A stretch of DNA of 28,916 nt from UBA11710 sp049287025. Its GTDB lineage: Bacteria > Patescibacteriota > Patescibacteriia > Magasanikbacterales > UBA922. How positions within the stretch are numbered: position 1 is the stretch's first letter; the number at the start of each line of letters is the position of its first letter. The stretch lies in assembly GCA_049287025.1 (NCBI GenBank), contig JBAQFA010000003.1, positions 1 to 28,916 on the forward strand. The letters run 5' to 3'. The notes under the pieces were generated by a model. It was not told the origin of the DNA, ran no database searches, and was given only the letters and a program-made list of their open reading frames with translations. The position numbers and the translations under genes are program-made. This document shows positions 13,776 to 20,585 of the stretch, one piece after another.

Positions 13776-14638
13776 AACAAATACTTGAACAATCAAATAT
13801 AAACATAATCGATGCTGAAATTATTATTGCTCATGTATTAAAAAAACCCCGTGAATTTGTAATTGCCCACCCCGAAATGAAGATTGAAAGATTGAAAGAT
13901 TTAAAGATTAAAAAAATATTCAAACAACGCAAACAAGATATCCCATTGGCTTACTTAACTGGTCACAAAGAATTTTATGGTTTGAATTTTATAGTAAATA
14001 AACACACACTGATTCCTCGTCCCGAGACTGAGATACTTGTAGAGTCTGTTTTAAAAAAATTATCAGATGTAAATTGTCAGATGTCAGATGTTATACTAAT
14101 TGACATAGGAACTGGAAGTGGCTGTATTCCCATTTCCATCATCAACCAAATCCGTAAATCTGAATTATCTGGATATCTGGATTGTTATGCAATTGATATT
14201 TCTGCCAATGCACTGACTGTCGCCAAAAAAAATGCCCGGCAACATAAAGTAAAAATAAAATTCCTCCACGGCGATCTACTTACACCAATCACCAAAACTT
14301 TAAAACTTTATAAACTTTATAACTTTCAACTTATAATCACCGCCAACCTCCCCTACCTCACACCACAACAATTCAAATCTGAACCTTCCATCCAACATGA
14401 GCCAAAATTAGCTCTCGTCGCCGGCAAAGATGGACTTAAATATTACGAAAAACTTCTCAAACAAATAGTCAGATGTCAGATGTCAGATGTCAGATGTTTT
14501 TTCGAAATCGATCCTCGCCAAACCAAAATCATCAAGCAACTTATAAAAAAATATCTTCCCAAATCAAAAATCACTATTCACAAAGATCTGGCTGGTCTAG
14601 ATAGAATGGTACTAATAGAACAAAAAAATCTGAATTAA
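13763..14638 (+). CDS. prmC: Release-factor glutamine N5-methyltransferase
   Basis: Methylates the GGQ glutamine of release factors. The 291-residue protein has the N-terminal helical domain, PLAYLTGHKEFYGL (61-74), IPRPETE (84-90), motif I IDIGTGSGC (113-121) and a C-terminal LAGLDRM. The catalytic NPPY motif reads NLPY (195-198). Two stretches of TCAGATG tandem repeats lie in frame: one before motif I (residues about 100-110, SDVNCQMSDV) and one near residue 236-243 (RCQMSDVR). They look like insertions at surface loops. It overlaps the preceding methyltransferase by 13 bases, and the stop codon sits in the loop of its terminator. Confidence 0.92.
   Translation: MPKIKQILEQSNINIIDAEIIIAHVLKKPREFVIAHPEMKIERLKDLKIKKIFKQRKQDIPLAYLTGHKEFYGLNFIVNKHTLIPRPETEILVESVLKKLSDVNCQMSDVILIDIGTGSGCIPISIINQIRKSELSGYLDCYAIDISANALTVAKKNARQHKVKIKFLHGDLLTPITKTLKLYKLYNFQLIITANLPYLTPQQFKSEPSIQHEPKLALVAGKDGLKYYEKLLKQIVRCQMSDVRCFFEIDPRQTKIIKQLIKKYLPKSKITIHKDLAGLDRMVLIEQKNLN
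14062..14090 (+). repeat. TCAGATG repeats inside prmC, first copy
   Basis: Three TCAGATG units, the first separated by an AAATTG spacer, encode SDVNCQMSDV just before motif I. The same heptamer forms an exact array at 14468-14495. Confidence 0.6.
14468..14495 (+). repeat. Four exact GTCAGAT tandem repeats inside prmC
   Basis: Four head-to-tail copies of a 7-base unit within the coding sequence. Because 7 is not a multiple of 3 each copy is read in a different frame, but the total leaves the reading frame open. A change in copy number by one would shift the frame. Confidence 0.85.
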
Positions 14639-14650
14639 TCAGATTTTTTT
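14622..14650 (+). terminator. Terminator of the prfA-prmC operon
   Basis: AATCTGA (14627-14633) pairs with TCAGATT (14639-14645), extended by flanking A and T runs, then T7. The prmC stop TAA is in the 5-base loop. Confidence 0.85.
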
Positions 14651-14789
14651 GTTTTTCCTCCTTGCCACGTCATAGTTTTAGCAACGGCGGGTTTTCCATT
14701 GTTCCCCAGGCGAGCGAACTGTTCGATTGCCAGGCCGAAGCCTTGCTTTCGAAACTGTTCGCCCGCCACCACGGGGAGTCGCAACCGTG

Positions 14790-14838
14790 AAAACCCTTCA
14801 CAGACTCCGGAGAATACCGGCAGTTGTTTCTGTGAGGG
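14790..14838 (-). terminator. Terminator of the secreted-protein gene
   Basis: On the minus strand CCCTCACAGA (14838-14829) pairs with TCTGTGAAGGG (14804-14794) with one bulged base, with an inner CCGG stem, followed by TTTTC. It lies 14 bases after the gene's stop codon. Confidence 0.65.
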
Positions 14839-14851
14839 TCTAGGTGATCGC

Positions 14852-15418
14852 CTACTTGAGCAAGTAGGCCGTCTTGACCGACGAGAAGAACGGGAACAGG
14901 GTGTTCATACGCACCCATACGCTGTCCACGAACTTCTGGTCATCTTCTTCGGGCTTGTCATCTTCTTCCATGAAGAAATCGTTGGAGATTGCGACGTATC
15001 CCCCGTCGCAATACTCGCTGTACATTTCGGCCTCGAACGGCCGATCGTACAAGTCGACATTTCCTTGGATCGAGTATGCCTGGGTCAAATCCAGCTCATT
15101 GCTCAGGCAGAGCTGGATGAGGCCGTCAGTATTCGACCACATGAACCAGAAGGTCATCCTGACCTTCCAGTCGTCCGTGGAGTGATCCTGGACCCACACG
15201 GTCCCGAAGGCGAAGGGGCGAGCGAATGCCCGTCGCCCCTCGTAGAGAGGATTCGCGTTGAAACGAATCAGCCTCGCAAACGCCCAATTGGCGGCGTCCA
15301 CGGAACCGAGGCAGTTGCCCTCCGGGAAGCTAGTCGTCGCCGTGGAGTCCTTCTCCTCGGCGAGCAGGGGGTTGACGAACAGGAACGCCAGAACGAAAGC
15401 AATCGCGAACTTCGACAC
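14852..15418 (-). CDS. Secreted protein of unknown function in the GC-rich island
   Basis: A 188-residue protein from GTG 15418. The start is supported by GGAGGA seven bases upstream (GGAGGACCCC-GTG), a strong ribosome-binding site unlike those of neighbouring genes. Residues 1-20 (MSKFAIAFVLAFLFVNPLLA) are a clean Sec signal peptide with a likely AxA-type cut before EEKDS. The mature part has about three Cys, many aromatic residues and an acidic EEDDKPEEDDQK stretch near the C-terminus, looking like a small beta-rich secreted domain. I recognise no family. Codon use is rich in C and G at third positions. Opposite-strand open frames in this island are Arg-rich shadows. Confidence 0.7.
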   Translation of the reverse strand: MSKFAIAFVLAFLFVNPLLAEEKDSTATTSFPEGNCLGSVDAANWAFARLIRFNANPLYEGRRAFARPFAFGTVWVQDHSTDDWKVRMTFWFMWSNTDGLIQLCLSNELDLTQAYSIQGNVDLYDRPFEAEMYSEYCDGGYVAISNDFFMEEDDKPEEDDQKFVDSVWVRMNTLFPFFSSVKTAYLLK

Positions 15419-15453
15419 GGGGTCCTCCGCGGGTTGTGATTCACTGGGTCCAC

Positions 15454-15503
15454 TGACGCCAGCATTTAAATAAGAAAAAATTCCTAACTAAAGGCCGGCG
15501 TCA
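15454..15503. repeat. Inverted repeat at the right edge of the GC-rich island
   Basis: TGACGCCAGC (15454-15463) and GCCGGCGTCA (15494-15503) pair with one mismatch around 30 AT-rich bases. It marks the change from GC-rich to AT-rich sequence and could be a remnant of the insertion end. From here to 15625 is plain AT-rich sequence without a gene. Confidence 0.5.
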
Positions 15504-15625
15504 ATTAAAATATATATAAAATTTAGCTAAAATATAAGTATTTAACTAAATCTAGCTGAATTTATTACAATTCAACACAAAACTATACCATATATCAATT
15601 AAGCTGTCAATACATAATTCACAAA

Positions 15626-15657
15626 ATAAAAACCTGCCTCTTCGGCGGGTTTTTATT
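15626..15657. terminator. Bidirectional terminator between the GC-rich island and the DUF3048 gene
   Basis: ACCTGCC (15632-15638) and GGCGGGT (15644-15650) with a TCTTC loop, flanked by an A-run on the left and a T-run on the right, so it can end transcription in both directions. On the minus strand it would end the DUF3048 unit. The 230 bases between it and 15885 hold only repeat words. Confidence 0.7.
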
Positions 15658-15853
15658 TAGTCTATTTTAATTACTTTTATTTTGTAAGCCTTGCAAGCAT
15701 TGTACGCCTTGTCAGCTTTTTTAATTTCCATTTCACTTTTTATCTCCACTTATCTCAATTTTATCTCTATTTACTATAATAATTTAATTTCCGTTTTATT
15801 TTTGTTAAATTTCCGTCCAAATTTATGTTCAAACCAACAATTATATTTTGACA

Positions 15854-15915
15854 CAAGGGATTCACCCTTCGGGTATCTTCGACCTCACTCACTATCGTTC
15901 GTTCGGAATGACAGT
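15854..15915. repeat. Dispersed palindromic element overlapping the DUF3048 stop
   Basis: CAAGGGATTCACCCTTCGGG through CTCACTCACTATCGTTCGTTCGGAATGACAG is a type of short element that recurs in many bacterial genomes. The last residues of the DUF3048 protein (SFRTNDSE) and its TGA stop are read from it. Confidence 0.55.
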
Positions 15916-17075
15916 GAATTCATCTGACTCACCACCTCCACCCAAATCTTCCCAGGAGTTAATTTTATTTCTTCGCCACTGTTATCAAAAAACTTTGTGC
16001 GTGAGCTAGAATCATTTTTTTGCCAATAACCAGTTATTACTTCATTATTTTTAAATACTAACAATTCTCCTTTTCCGACAGTCGTAATTTCTTGCCGGCC
16101 AATTTCATCCAAAACTTTGGCTGTAACTTTTTGGACAATTACATTATCAGCAACAATTTTCCGACCATCTTGATCCACATGGGGTTTGTTCATTTGAAAT
16201 CTTTCATACTGATTAGTGGTTGTATTATATTTCCACACCGCTTCATACACCGGCGACAAAAACGACACGGTGATTTCACTGACCACCTGACCACCTGACC
16301 ACCTGACCACTTCGCTACCATCGTTTTTTGATGAACCACCAGCTTGTATATTTTCTTGTGGTGAGGTGGTTGAGTGGTTGAGTGGTTGAGTGAACTGCCA
16401 CCCTTCATATTCACTATCTGTATAACTATCACTATAAGTCGCCAAAGCCTTATTCCAAAGTTCAGACGAAGTATAAGTATTGTGTGGGGCGCTTCTATCT
16501 TCACTCCGCCAATAATACCACCCACGATAAAATTCATTTAGATCAAAAATATTTCTTGTCTTTATAATCTCCAAAGCATTAGGTGAACCACCCACATGCA
16601 TATACATTGGTGTACCATATTCCCCTAACCAATCCAGATAATATGGCCGAGCACTTCGCACTGGTCCAATTTTATTCACGGTTGTATCAGCTGGATAGAT
16701 TGCTAAAAATCTAGTGTAATTAGCTTCGACTGGAGCTTCATAAACAATACTCGCATCTACCAAACCAGACTGAGGTCGAGCTTCCGAATGATTTTCTATC
16801 ATTACTGCCACTAGTTTTGGATTAATATCAGTTTGCATGGCCACACACACTCCATCCAGGATTCTTCTATAATTACAATTGGCCGGAGTAGAAGAAGTTG
16901 TTTGATTATCTAGATTAATAATCGCTGTACCAAAATTTTTATGAGAAAAATATTGATAACCAAAAAATATTATTAAAGACAAACCCACCACAAACACTAA
17001 CCCAGCCAAAGCATAAACAAACCCTGGCTCACCTGGTTTTATTTTCCTTAATAAATTTTTAAAACTATTTTTCAT
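15885..17075 (-). CDS. DUF3048 domain protein (YerB-like), membrane-anchored
   Basis: Start taken at ATG 17075 (396 residues), about 15 bases from the predicted transcription start. A short cytoplasmic N-terminus is followed by one membrane helix (about 18-40) and an outer domain. The DUF3048 hallmark is plain: LVAVMIENHSEARPQSGLVDASIVYEAPVEANYTRFLA, then IGPVRSARPYYLDW and MHVGGSPNAL. YerB family proteins sit on the outer face of Gram-positive membranes and their role is unsettled. Two 9-base tandem arrays (16281-16310 and 16363-16392) are in frame, producing low-complexity loops (VVRWSGGQVV and QPLNHSTT). The C-terminus is read from a dispersed repeat, so the native end may have been altered. 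Confidence 0.85.
   Translation of the reverse strand: MKNSFKNLLRKIKPGEPGFVYALAGLVFVVGLSLIIFFGYQYFSHKNFGTAIINLDNQTTSSTPANCNYRRILDGVCVAMQTDINPKLVAVMIENHSEARPQSGLVDASIVYEAPVEANYTRFLAIYPADTTVNKIGPVRSARPYYLDWLGEYGTPMYMHVGGSPNALEIIKTRNIFDLNEFYRGWYYWRSEDRSAPHNTYTSSELWNKALATYSDSYTDSEYEGWQFTQPLNHSTTSPQENIQAGGSSKNDGSEVVRWSGGQVVSEITVSFLSPVYEAVWKYNTTTNQYERFQMNKPHVDQDGRKIVADNVIVQKVTAKVLDEIGRQEITTVGKGELLVFKNNEVITGYWQKNDSSSRTKFFDNSGEEIKLTPGKIWVEVVSQMNSLSFRTNDSE
16281..16392. repeat. Two 9-base tandem arrays inside the DUF3048 gene
   Basis: GACCACCTGACCACCTGACC (three and a bit units, 16281-16310) and GAGGTGGTTGAGTGGTTGAG (16363-16392). The two arrays are near reverse complements, so they can pair across about 50 bases. 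Unit length 9 preserves frame, so copy number can vary without frameshift. Confidence 0.75.
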
Positions 17076-17096
17076 ATGAATAATATGATACTGGTT

Positions 17097-17124
17097 ATTA
17101 TACAAAAAAGCAAGATTTGTCCAA
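17097..17124 (-). promoter_or_regulatory. Promoter of the DUF3048 gene
   Basis: TTGGAC (17124-17119), 16-base spacer, TATAAT (17102-17097), 22 bases before the ATG at 17075. The sequence upstream (17131-17160) is a direct repeat TTGACAATGTAACAA. Confidence 0.65.
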
Positions 17125-17159
17125 TATATGACAATGTAACAATTTGACAATGTAACAAT

Positions 17160-17190
17160 AAAAAACCCACATCATATCTATGTGGGGTTT
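17160..17190 (-). terminator. Terminator after rplY
   Basis: Minus-strand stem CCCCACAT / ATGTGGG with an AGATATG-type loop, followed by six U; flanking A-run on the other side makes it partly bidirectional. Confidence 0.75.
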
Positions 17191-17238
17191 ATTATTCCTT
17201 ACTCTTTACTCTTTAGTCCTTTACATTATACCTTTACA

Positions 17239-17928
17239 TTATTTCTTTGCATCTTTAGCTTTAGCATCATCAGCACCCTTTTCAGCTTCGCCATCTTTAT
17301 CTTTAGCCTTTTCTTCCACCTTAACTTCTTCAACCCCTTTAGGACCTTGATCATCCATGGCTTTCAATTGTTCTTCAGTCAATGGAGCACTTACTTTTAT
17401 AACTACCATATCTGGAGAATCAGTAGCAACCACACCAGCTGGCATTTGTAAATCTTTTACGTGAATCATGTTTTCAAATGTTTCTAGTCCTGACAAATCC
17501 ACGTCAATATGAGACACTAAATCTTTTGGTAAACAAGTAATATTCAAATGATTATGAGCCTTGACCAAAGTACCACCCAAAGTTTTTACCGCTGGCGCTT
17601 CACCAATAAAATGCAATTCCACGGTAGCGTGCATTTCTTCACCCATTCTAATTTGACGAAAATCCACATGAGTCACTCGTCTAGAAACTGGATCATATTG
17701 TACCGCTTGAATCAAAACTTTTGTTGGTTCTTTTGCCCCTTCCACAGAAAAATCAATCAGAGTTGATTCGCCTGCTTCTTTGTACAACTTTTCAAAAACA
17801 TTGTATTGAAAAGCTACAGACATTGATTCAATTTCTGGTCCATAAACCACACCAGGAATTAAACCTTGTTCTCTTACGCTATCAGCTTTTTCTGATTCGC
17901 GCTTCTTTGCCGATAAAATTAATGTCAT
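17239..17928 (-). CDS. rplY: Ribosomal protein bL25, Ctc form
   Basis: 5S rRNA-binding protein of the large subunit. The 229 residues comprise the N-terminal L25 domain (LSAKKRESEKADSVREQGLIPGVVYG, 5-30; YDPVSRRVTHVDF) and the C-terminal beta domain of the Ctc form (GGTLVKAHNHLNITCLPKDLVSHIDVDLS), ending in an acidic Lys/Glu/Asp-rich tail (about 195-229). Annotated homologues are often called general stress protein Ctc. It is 19 bases after the zinc-ribbon gene in the same direction and ends at a terminator. Confidence 0.94.
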   Translation of the reverse strand: MTLILSAKKRESEKADSVREQGLIPGVVYGPEIESMSVAFQYNVFEKLYKEAGESTLIDFSVEGAKEPTKVLIQAVQYDPVSRRVTHVDFRQIRMGEEMHATVELHFIGEAPAVKTLGGTLVKAHNHLNITCLPKDLVSHIDVDLSGLETFENMIHVKDLQMPAGVVATDSPDMVVIKVSAPLTEEQLKAMDDQGPKGVEEVKVEEKAKDKDGEAEKGADDAKAKDAKK

Positions 17929-17947
17929 ATAATATTAATTTAATAAA

Positions 17948-18283
17948 TTATTTTGAAAAATTTAATTTATTTGCCTTGAGCAAACTGTGAAAATCTAATA
18001 ATTCATCTTCAGAAATTGAATTTTTATTTCGCAATCTCTTCACATCATTTTCACCCAAGTCTGTCATCATTCCCACCGAGCTCATACCAATCTGACTGAC
18101 AACAATCACCGCTAAAATCGAATTGGAACAATGCGGACAAGTAATGTGTATTAGATTAGCTTCGCCTCTTTCTTCTACCACTTTTGCTTGCTTAGCGTCA
18201 TACTGCCCTTTACAAATTGGGCACTGTTGCAAAAGCTTAATCTGCTCTTGAATAGGGTTGTTTTTTGATTGATTATTATTCAT
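17948..18283 (-). CDS. Small zinc-ribbon protein
   Basis: About 111 residues from ATG 18283 (a TTG two codons earlier is less likely). Two Cys pairs, CPICKGQY and CPHCSNS, some 30 residues apart form a zinc ribbon near the N-terminus. The middle is hydrophobic (ILAVIVVSQIGMSSVGMMTDLG) but too short and polar-flanked for a sure membrane helix. The C-terminus has an acidic helix, NSISEDELLDFHSLL. No family name is known to me. It has its own strong promoter inside the end of the rodA gene and is followed at 19 bases by rplY. Confidence 0.6.
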   Translation of the reverse strand: MNNNQSKNNPIQEQIKLLQQCPICKGQYDAKQAKVVEERGEANLIHITCPHCSNSILAVIVVSQIGMSSVGMMTDLGENDVKRLRNKNSISEDELLDFHSLLKANKLNFSK

Positions 18284-18298
18284 ATTCAAGTGGACAAC

Positions 18299-18327
18299 AA
18301 TATACCATTATTAAAAATTTTTGTCAA
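18299..18327 (-). promoter_or_regulatory. Promoter of the zinc-ribbon/rplY unit
   Basis: TTGACA (18327-18322), 17-base spacer, TATATT (18304-18299) with an extended -10 TG. The -35 lies over the stop codon of the rodA gene. ATG 18283 is about nine bases from the expected start of transcription. Confidence 0.8.
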
Positions 18328-19406
18328 CTCCTAGCCGCTGACAAAGCCATACCAATAAGTAAAAAATTGATTATTAGAGACGAGCCACCATAACTAACAA
18401 ATGGTAAGGTAACACCAGTGACTGGCAAAAAACCAACCGCTCCGCCTATATTTACAATCATTTGCACAAAAAATAACAACAAAATACCCAAAATCAGATA
18501 AACTGAAAAATCATCATTAGATTTTTTAGTTATTTGCAACAATCGCCACAACAATAAAAAATATACCATTATTAAAATAAATACTCCAACAAAGCCTAGT
18601 TCCTCACATATCACCGAAAAAATAAAGTCAGTTTGAGCCTCAGGTAAAAAATGCAATTGGCTCTGAGAACCAAATCCTAAGCCCCGGCCAAAGAATCCAC
18701 CCGACCCAATGGCAATGATTGATTGCGTCACATTATATCCTGCTCCTAGAGGATCCCGACCCGGATCAATAAAAGTTAAAATTCTATCTCTTTGATAATC
18801 TTTAAAAATAAACAACCAAGATAACAAAAATACTGTTATAAATATTATTATTAAGCCAGCGATGTATCTTTTTTTTGTCCCGGTCAAAAACATCATACAA
18901 AACCACACCCCAAGCAAAACCAAGGCTGAACCCAAATCTGGTTGCAAAATTATAATACCAGCCAATAACACTGTAATGCCTCCAGTCACAAATACAAACT
19001 TCCACTTATCAAACCTTCGTCCATAACGACTAATTATCCAAGCTAACAATAATACCAAAGCCACTTTGGCAAATTCAGCTGGCTGAAAAGAAAAACCAGC
19101 CAATCTAAACCAACCAGTAGTTCCCCGAACATTAATACCAAAAAACAAAACTAAAACTAATAATAACAATGCTAAAATATAAATCGCCCGAGCCGAGACC
19201 CGATAAAAACTAATATGCAAAAAACAAGCTGACAACATCAATCCAAAACCAATTACCAAAGCTATCACTTGGGTAGGGAAATAATTTAGATCTTCACCTC
19301 GCGACAAATCTACACTATAAATCGCTGCCAGGCCAAAAGCTACCAAAACAAAAACAATCACCACCAAAAACCAGTCAACTTTTTTAAAATTATTAAAGCT
19401 AAGCAT
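18324..19406 (-). CDS. rodA: RodA/FtsW-family (SEDS) peptidoglycan polymerase
   Basis: Multi-pass membrane glycosyltransferase that polymerises lipid II during wall growth. The 360-residue protein has about ten membrane helices and the SEDS signatures: STGWF-like RGTTGWFRLAGFSFQPAEFAKVALV, GSALVLLGVW, IAIGSGGFFGRGLGFGSQSQLHFLPEAQTDFIFSVICEELG (includes the catalytic-loop Asp) and LPFVSYGGSSL. It is 360 residues, closer to RodA than to FtsW, but no penicillin-binding protein or division gene is adjacent to decide it. It shows that the organism makes peptidoglycan. Confidence 0.9.
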   Translation of the reverse strand: MLSFNNFKKVDWFLVVIVFVLVAFGLAAIYSVDLSRGEDLNYFPTQVIALVIGFGLMLSACFLHISFYRVSARAIYILALLLLVLVLFFGINVRGTTGWFRLAGFSFQPAEFAKVALVLLLAWIISRYGRRFDKWKFVFVTGGITVLLAGIIILQPDLGSALVLLGVWFCMMFLTGTKKRYIAGLIIIFITVFLLSWLFIFKDYQRDRILTFIDPGRDPLGAGYNVTQSIIAIGSGGFFGRGLGFGSQSQLHFLPEAQTDFIFSVICEELGFVGVFILIMVYFLLLWRLLQITKKSNDDFSVYLILGILLLFFVQMIVNIGGAVGFLPVTGVTLPFVSYGGSSLIINFLLIGMALSAARS

Positions 19407-19460
19407 AGCTCAAATTAGATCAATTAACAGTATTATTAAATCACGAATTCAATTTAAAAT

Positions 19461-19483
19461 CAAAAACCCGAATTTAATCGGGT
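19461..19483 (-). terminator. Terminator after the orphan membrane protein gene
   Basis: Minus-strand stem ACCCGA / TCGGGT with a six-base loop followed by UUUUUG, 19 bases after the stop codon at 19502. Confidence 0.75.
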
Positions 19484-19501
19484 CTATTCTGCAAAACAGA
19501 A

Positions 19502-20395
19502 CTATTCACCTGGAGATAAATATTCAGCCCGATCAAATAAATTAATAATTGGATAAATTTTTACATCAGATACTGACAAGTCTAATAATTGTGATCTAAT
19601 ATCAATTTTCTTGATGGCTCCAGATAAAAATTTATCTTCAGAAAAATACATATAACCCACTGTCTGTCCATCTATCAACTCAACTATAAATTCTGGTTCC
19701 AAATAATTATAAGCTGTTAAATTGGAGATATCAAATTTAACAGCATTGCTAAATATTTTGGTTGATTGATCAATTCTATTAAAAATAAAATTTTCTACCA
19801 CAAAATTACTTCTTTCCATAATAAAACTTTTAACATCTGGCACAGCATGACGATCAATATTTTTCCACTTTATGTTGTCTATTACCAATTGTAATTGCGA
19901 TGGAAAGTTGACTGACTCCAAACCAAAATATATTAGCGGTCTAGACTCACCAGGTAAAAAGAATGTTTCTCTAGGAGTTGTTTCACCACCAGCATATTTA
20001 TATTTGTAAGTTACATATGCAAGCCAACGTTCGTTAGGATTAAATACTTGTGACACCAAATCGTATTTATCATTTACGCTGTCAAATACTCGCGTACTTT
20101 TCACCTGAATATCAAGTGGTTTATACATCGGCTTTAAATTATCATAATTAACAAATTCAATTGTCTGCTGATTATACATTTTGGCGTCAAAACTATAACC
20201 AATTATCAAATAATAAAAAAAATAACCCAAACCATAACCCAGGGTAATTACTGACCAAATAGACAAAAAAGCAACCAATGACTTACGTAAAAACAAACGA
20301 TGTTTTATGTACCATTCAGAAAATTTTAGTTCTTTATTGGTAAACTCGCCAGTCGGGTCTGTGTATTGTTCAAATTTATCTACCTTTTTAAACAT
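19502..20395 (-). CDS. Single-pass membrane protein of unknown function
   Basis: A 297-residue protein with a cytoplasmic N-terminus of about 37 residues, one or two close membrane helices (about 38-66: SLVAFLSIWSVITLGYGLGYFFYYLIIGYS) and a roughly 230-residue outer domain rich in Tyr, Phe and Asn with no Cys motif. No family is recognised. It is divergent from gyrB and ends at a strong terminator, so it is a single-gene unit. A TATAAT-like box (20443-20438) lies about 40 bases upstream of its start. Its type (anchor plus aromatic-rich exterior) suggests a cell-envelope role, but that is only a guess. Confidence 0.7.
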   Translation of the reverse strand: MFKKVDKFEQYTDPTGEFTNKELKFSEWYIKHRLFLRKSLVAFLSIWSVITLGYGLGYFFYYLIIGYSFDAKMYNQQTIEFVNYDNLKPMYKPLDIQVKSTRVFDSVNDKYDLVSQVFNPNERWLAYVTYKYKYAGGETTPRETFFLPGESRPLIYFGLESVNFPSQLQLVIDNIKWKNIDRHAVPDVKSFIMERSNFVVENFIFNRIDQSTKIFSNAVKFDISNLTAYNYLEPEFIVELIDGQTVGYMYFSEDKFLSGAIKKIDIRSQLLDLSVSDVKIYPIINLFDRAEYLSPGE

Positions 20396-20488
20396 AAAAA
20401 TTTATCAGATATTTTTATTTTAATTTTCAACTTTTATATTATACACCAAAAATTAATTTTAAACCAGAAAAATATATAAAATCAACCC

Positions 20489-20517
20489 TTGCCTTATACA
20501 TTTACAAATGCTATAAT
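20489..20517 (+). promoter_or_regulatory. gyrB promoter
   Basis: TTGCCT (20489-20494), 17-base spacer, TATAAT (20512-20517) with an extended -10 TG. Confidence 0.8.
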
Positions 20518-20545
20518 ATCGCCATCATTTAAAATATAACTTACT

Positions 20546-20577
20546 AGCTTTGTAAGCTTTGTAAGCTTTGTAAGCCT
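20546..20577. repeat. AGCTTTGTAA tandem repeat in the gyrB leader
   Basis: Three 10-base units AGCTTTGTAA in a row, ending eight bases before the gyrB ATG. It takes the place of a ribosome-binding site. Confidence 0.8.
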
Positions 20578-20585
20578 TTTTATTT

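Larger units (their letters stand above)
14655..15470. other. GC-rich island of foreign composition
   Basis: About 800 bases that are conspicuously GC-rich and use GC-ending codons, set between AT-rich neighbours on both sides. It contains one gene with a strong Shine-Dalgarno sequence and its own terminator. No transposase, integrase, tRNA or flanking direct repeat was seen. It is either a recently acquired single-gene cassette or an assembly join. Confidence 0.8.

Noticed and set aside
12125..14638. UGA recoding, as in Gracilibacteria or Absconditabacteria
   Set aside because: Several genes end at UGA (aroQ, the DUF3048 gene, the Kazal lipoprotein, trpL) at the expected family length, and no conserved gene needs UGA read as an amino acid.
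14699..15439. Long plus-strand open frame (246 codons) in the GC-rich island
   Set aside because: It is antisense to the signal-peptide-bearing gene, Arg/Pro/Gly-rich, and has no Shine-Dalgarno sequence. High GC content lengthens open frames on the opposite strand.
16281..16392. CRISPR-like repeats
   Set aside because: Units are 9 bases with no spacers; they are simple tandem repeats inside a coding sequence and no cas gene is present.
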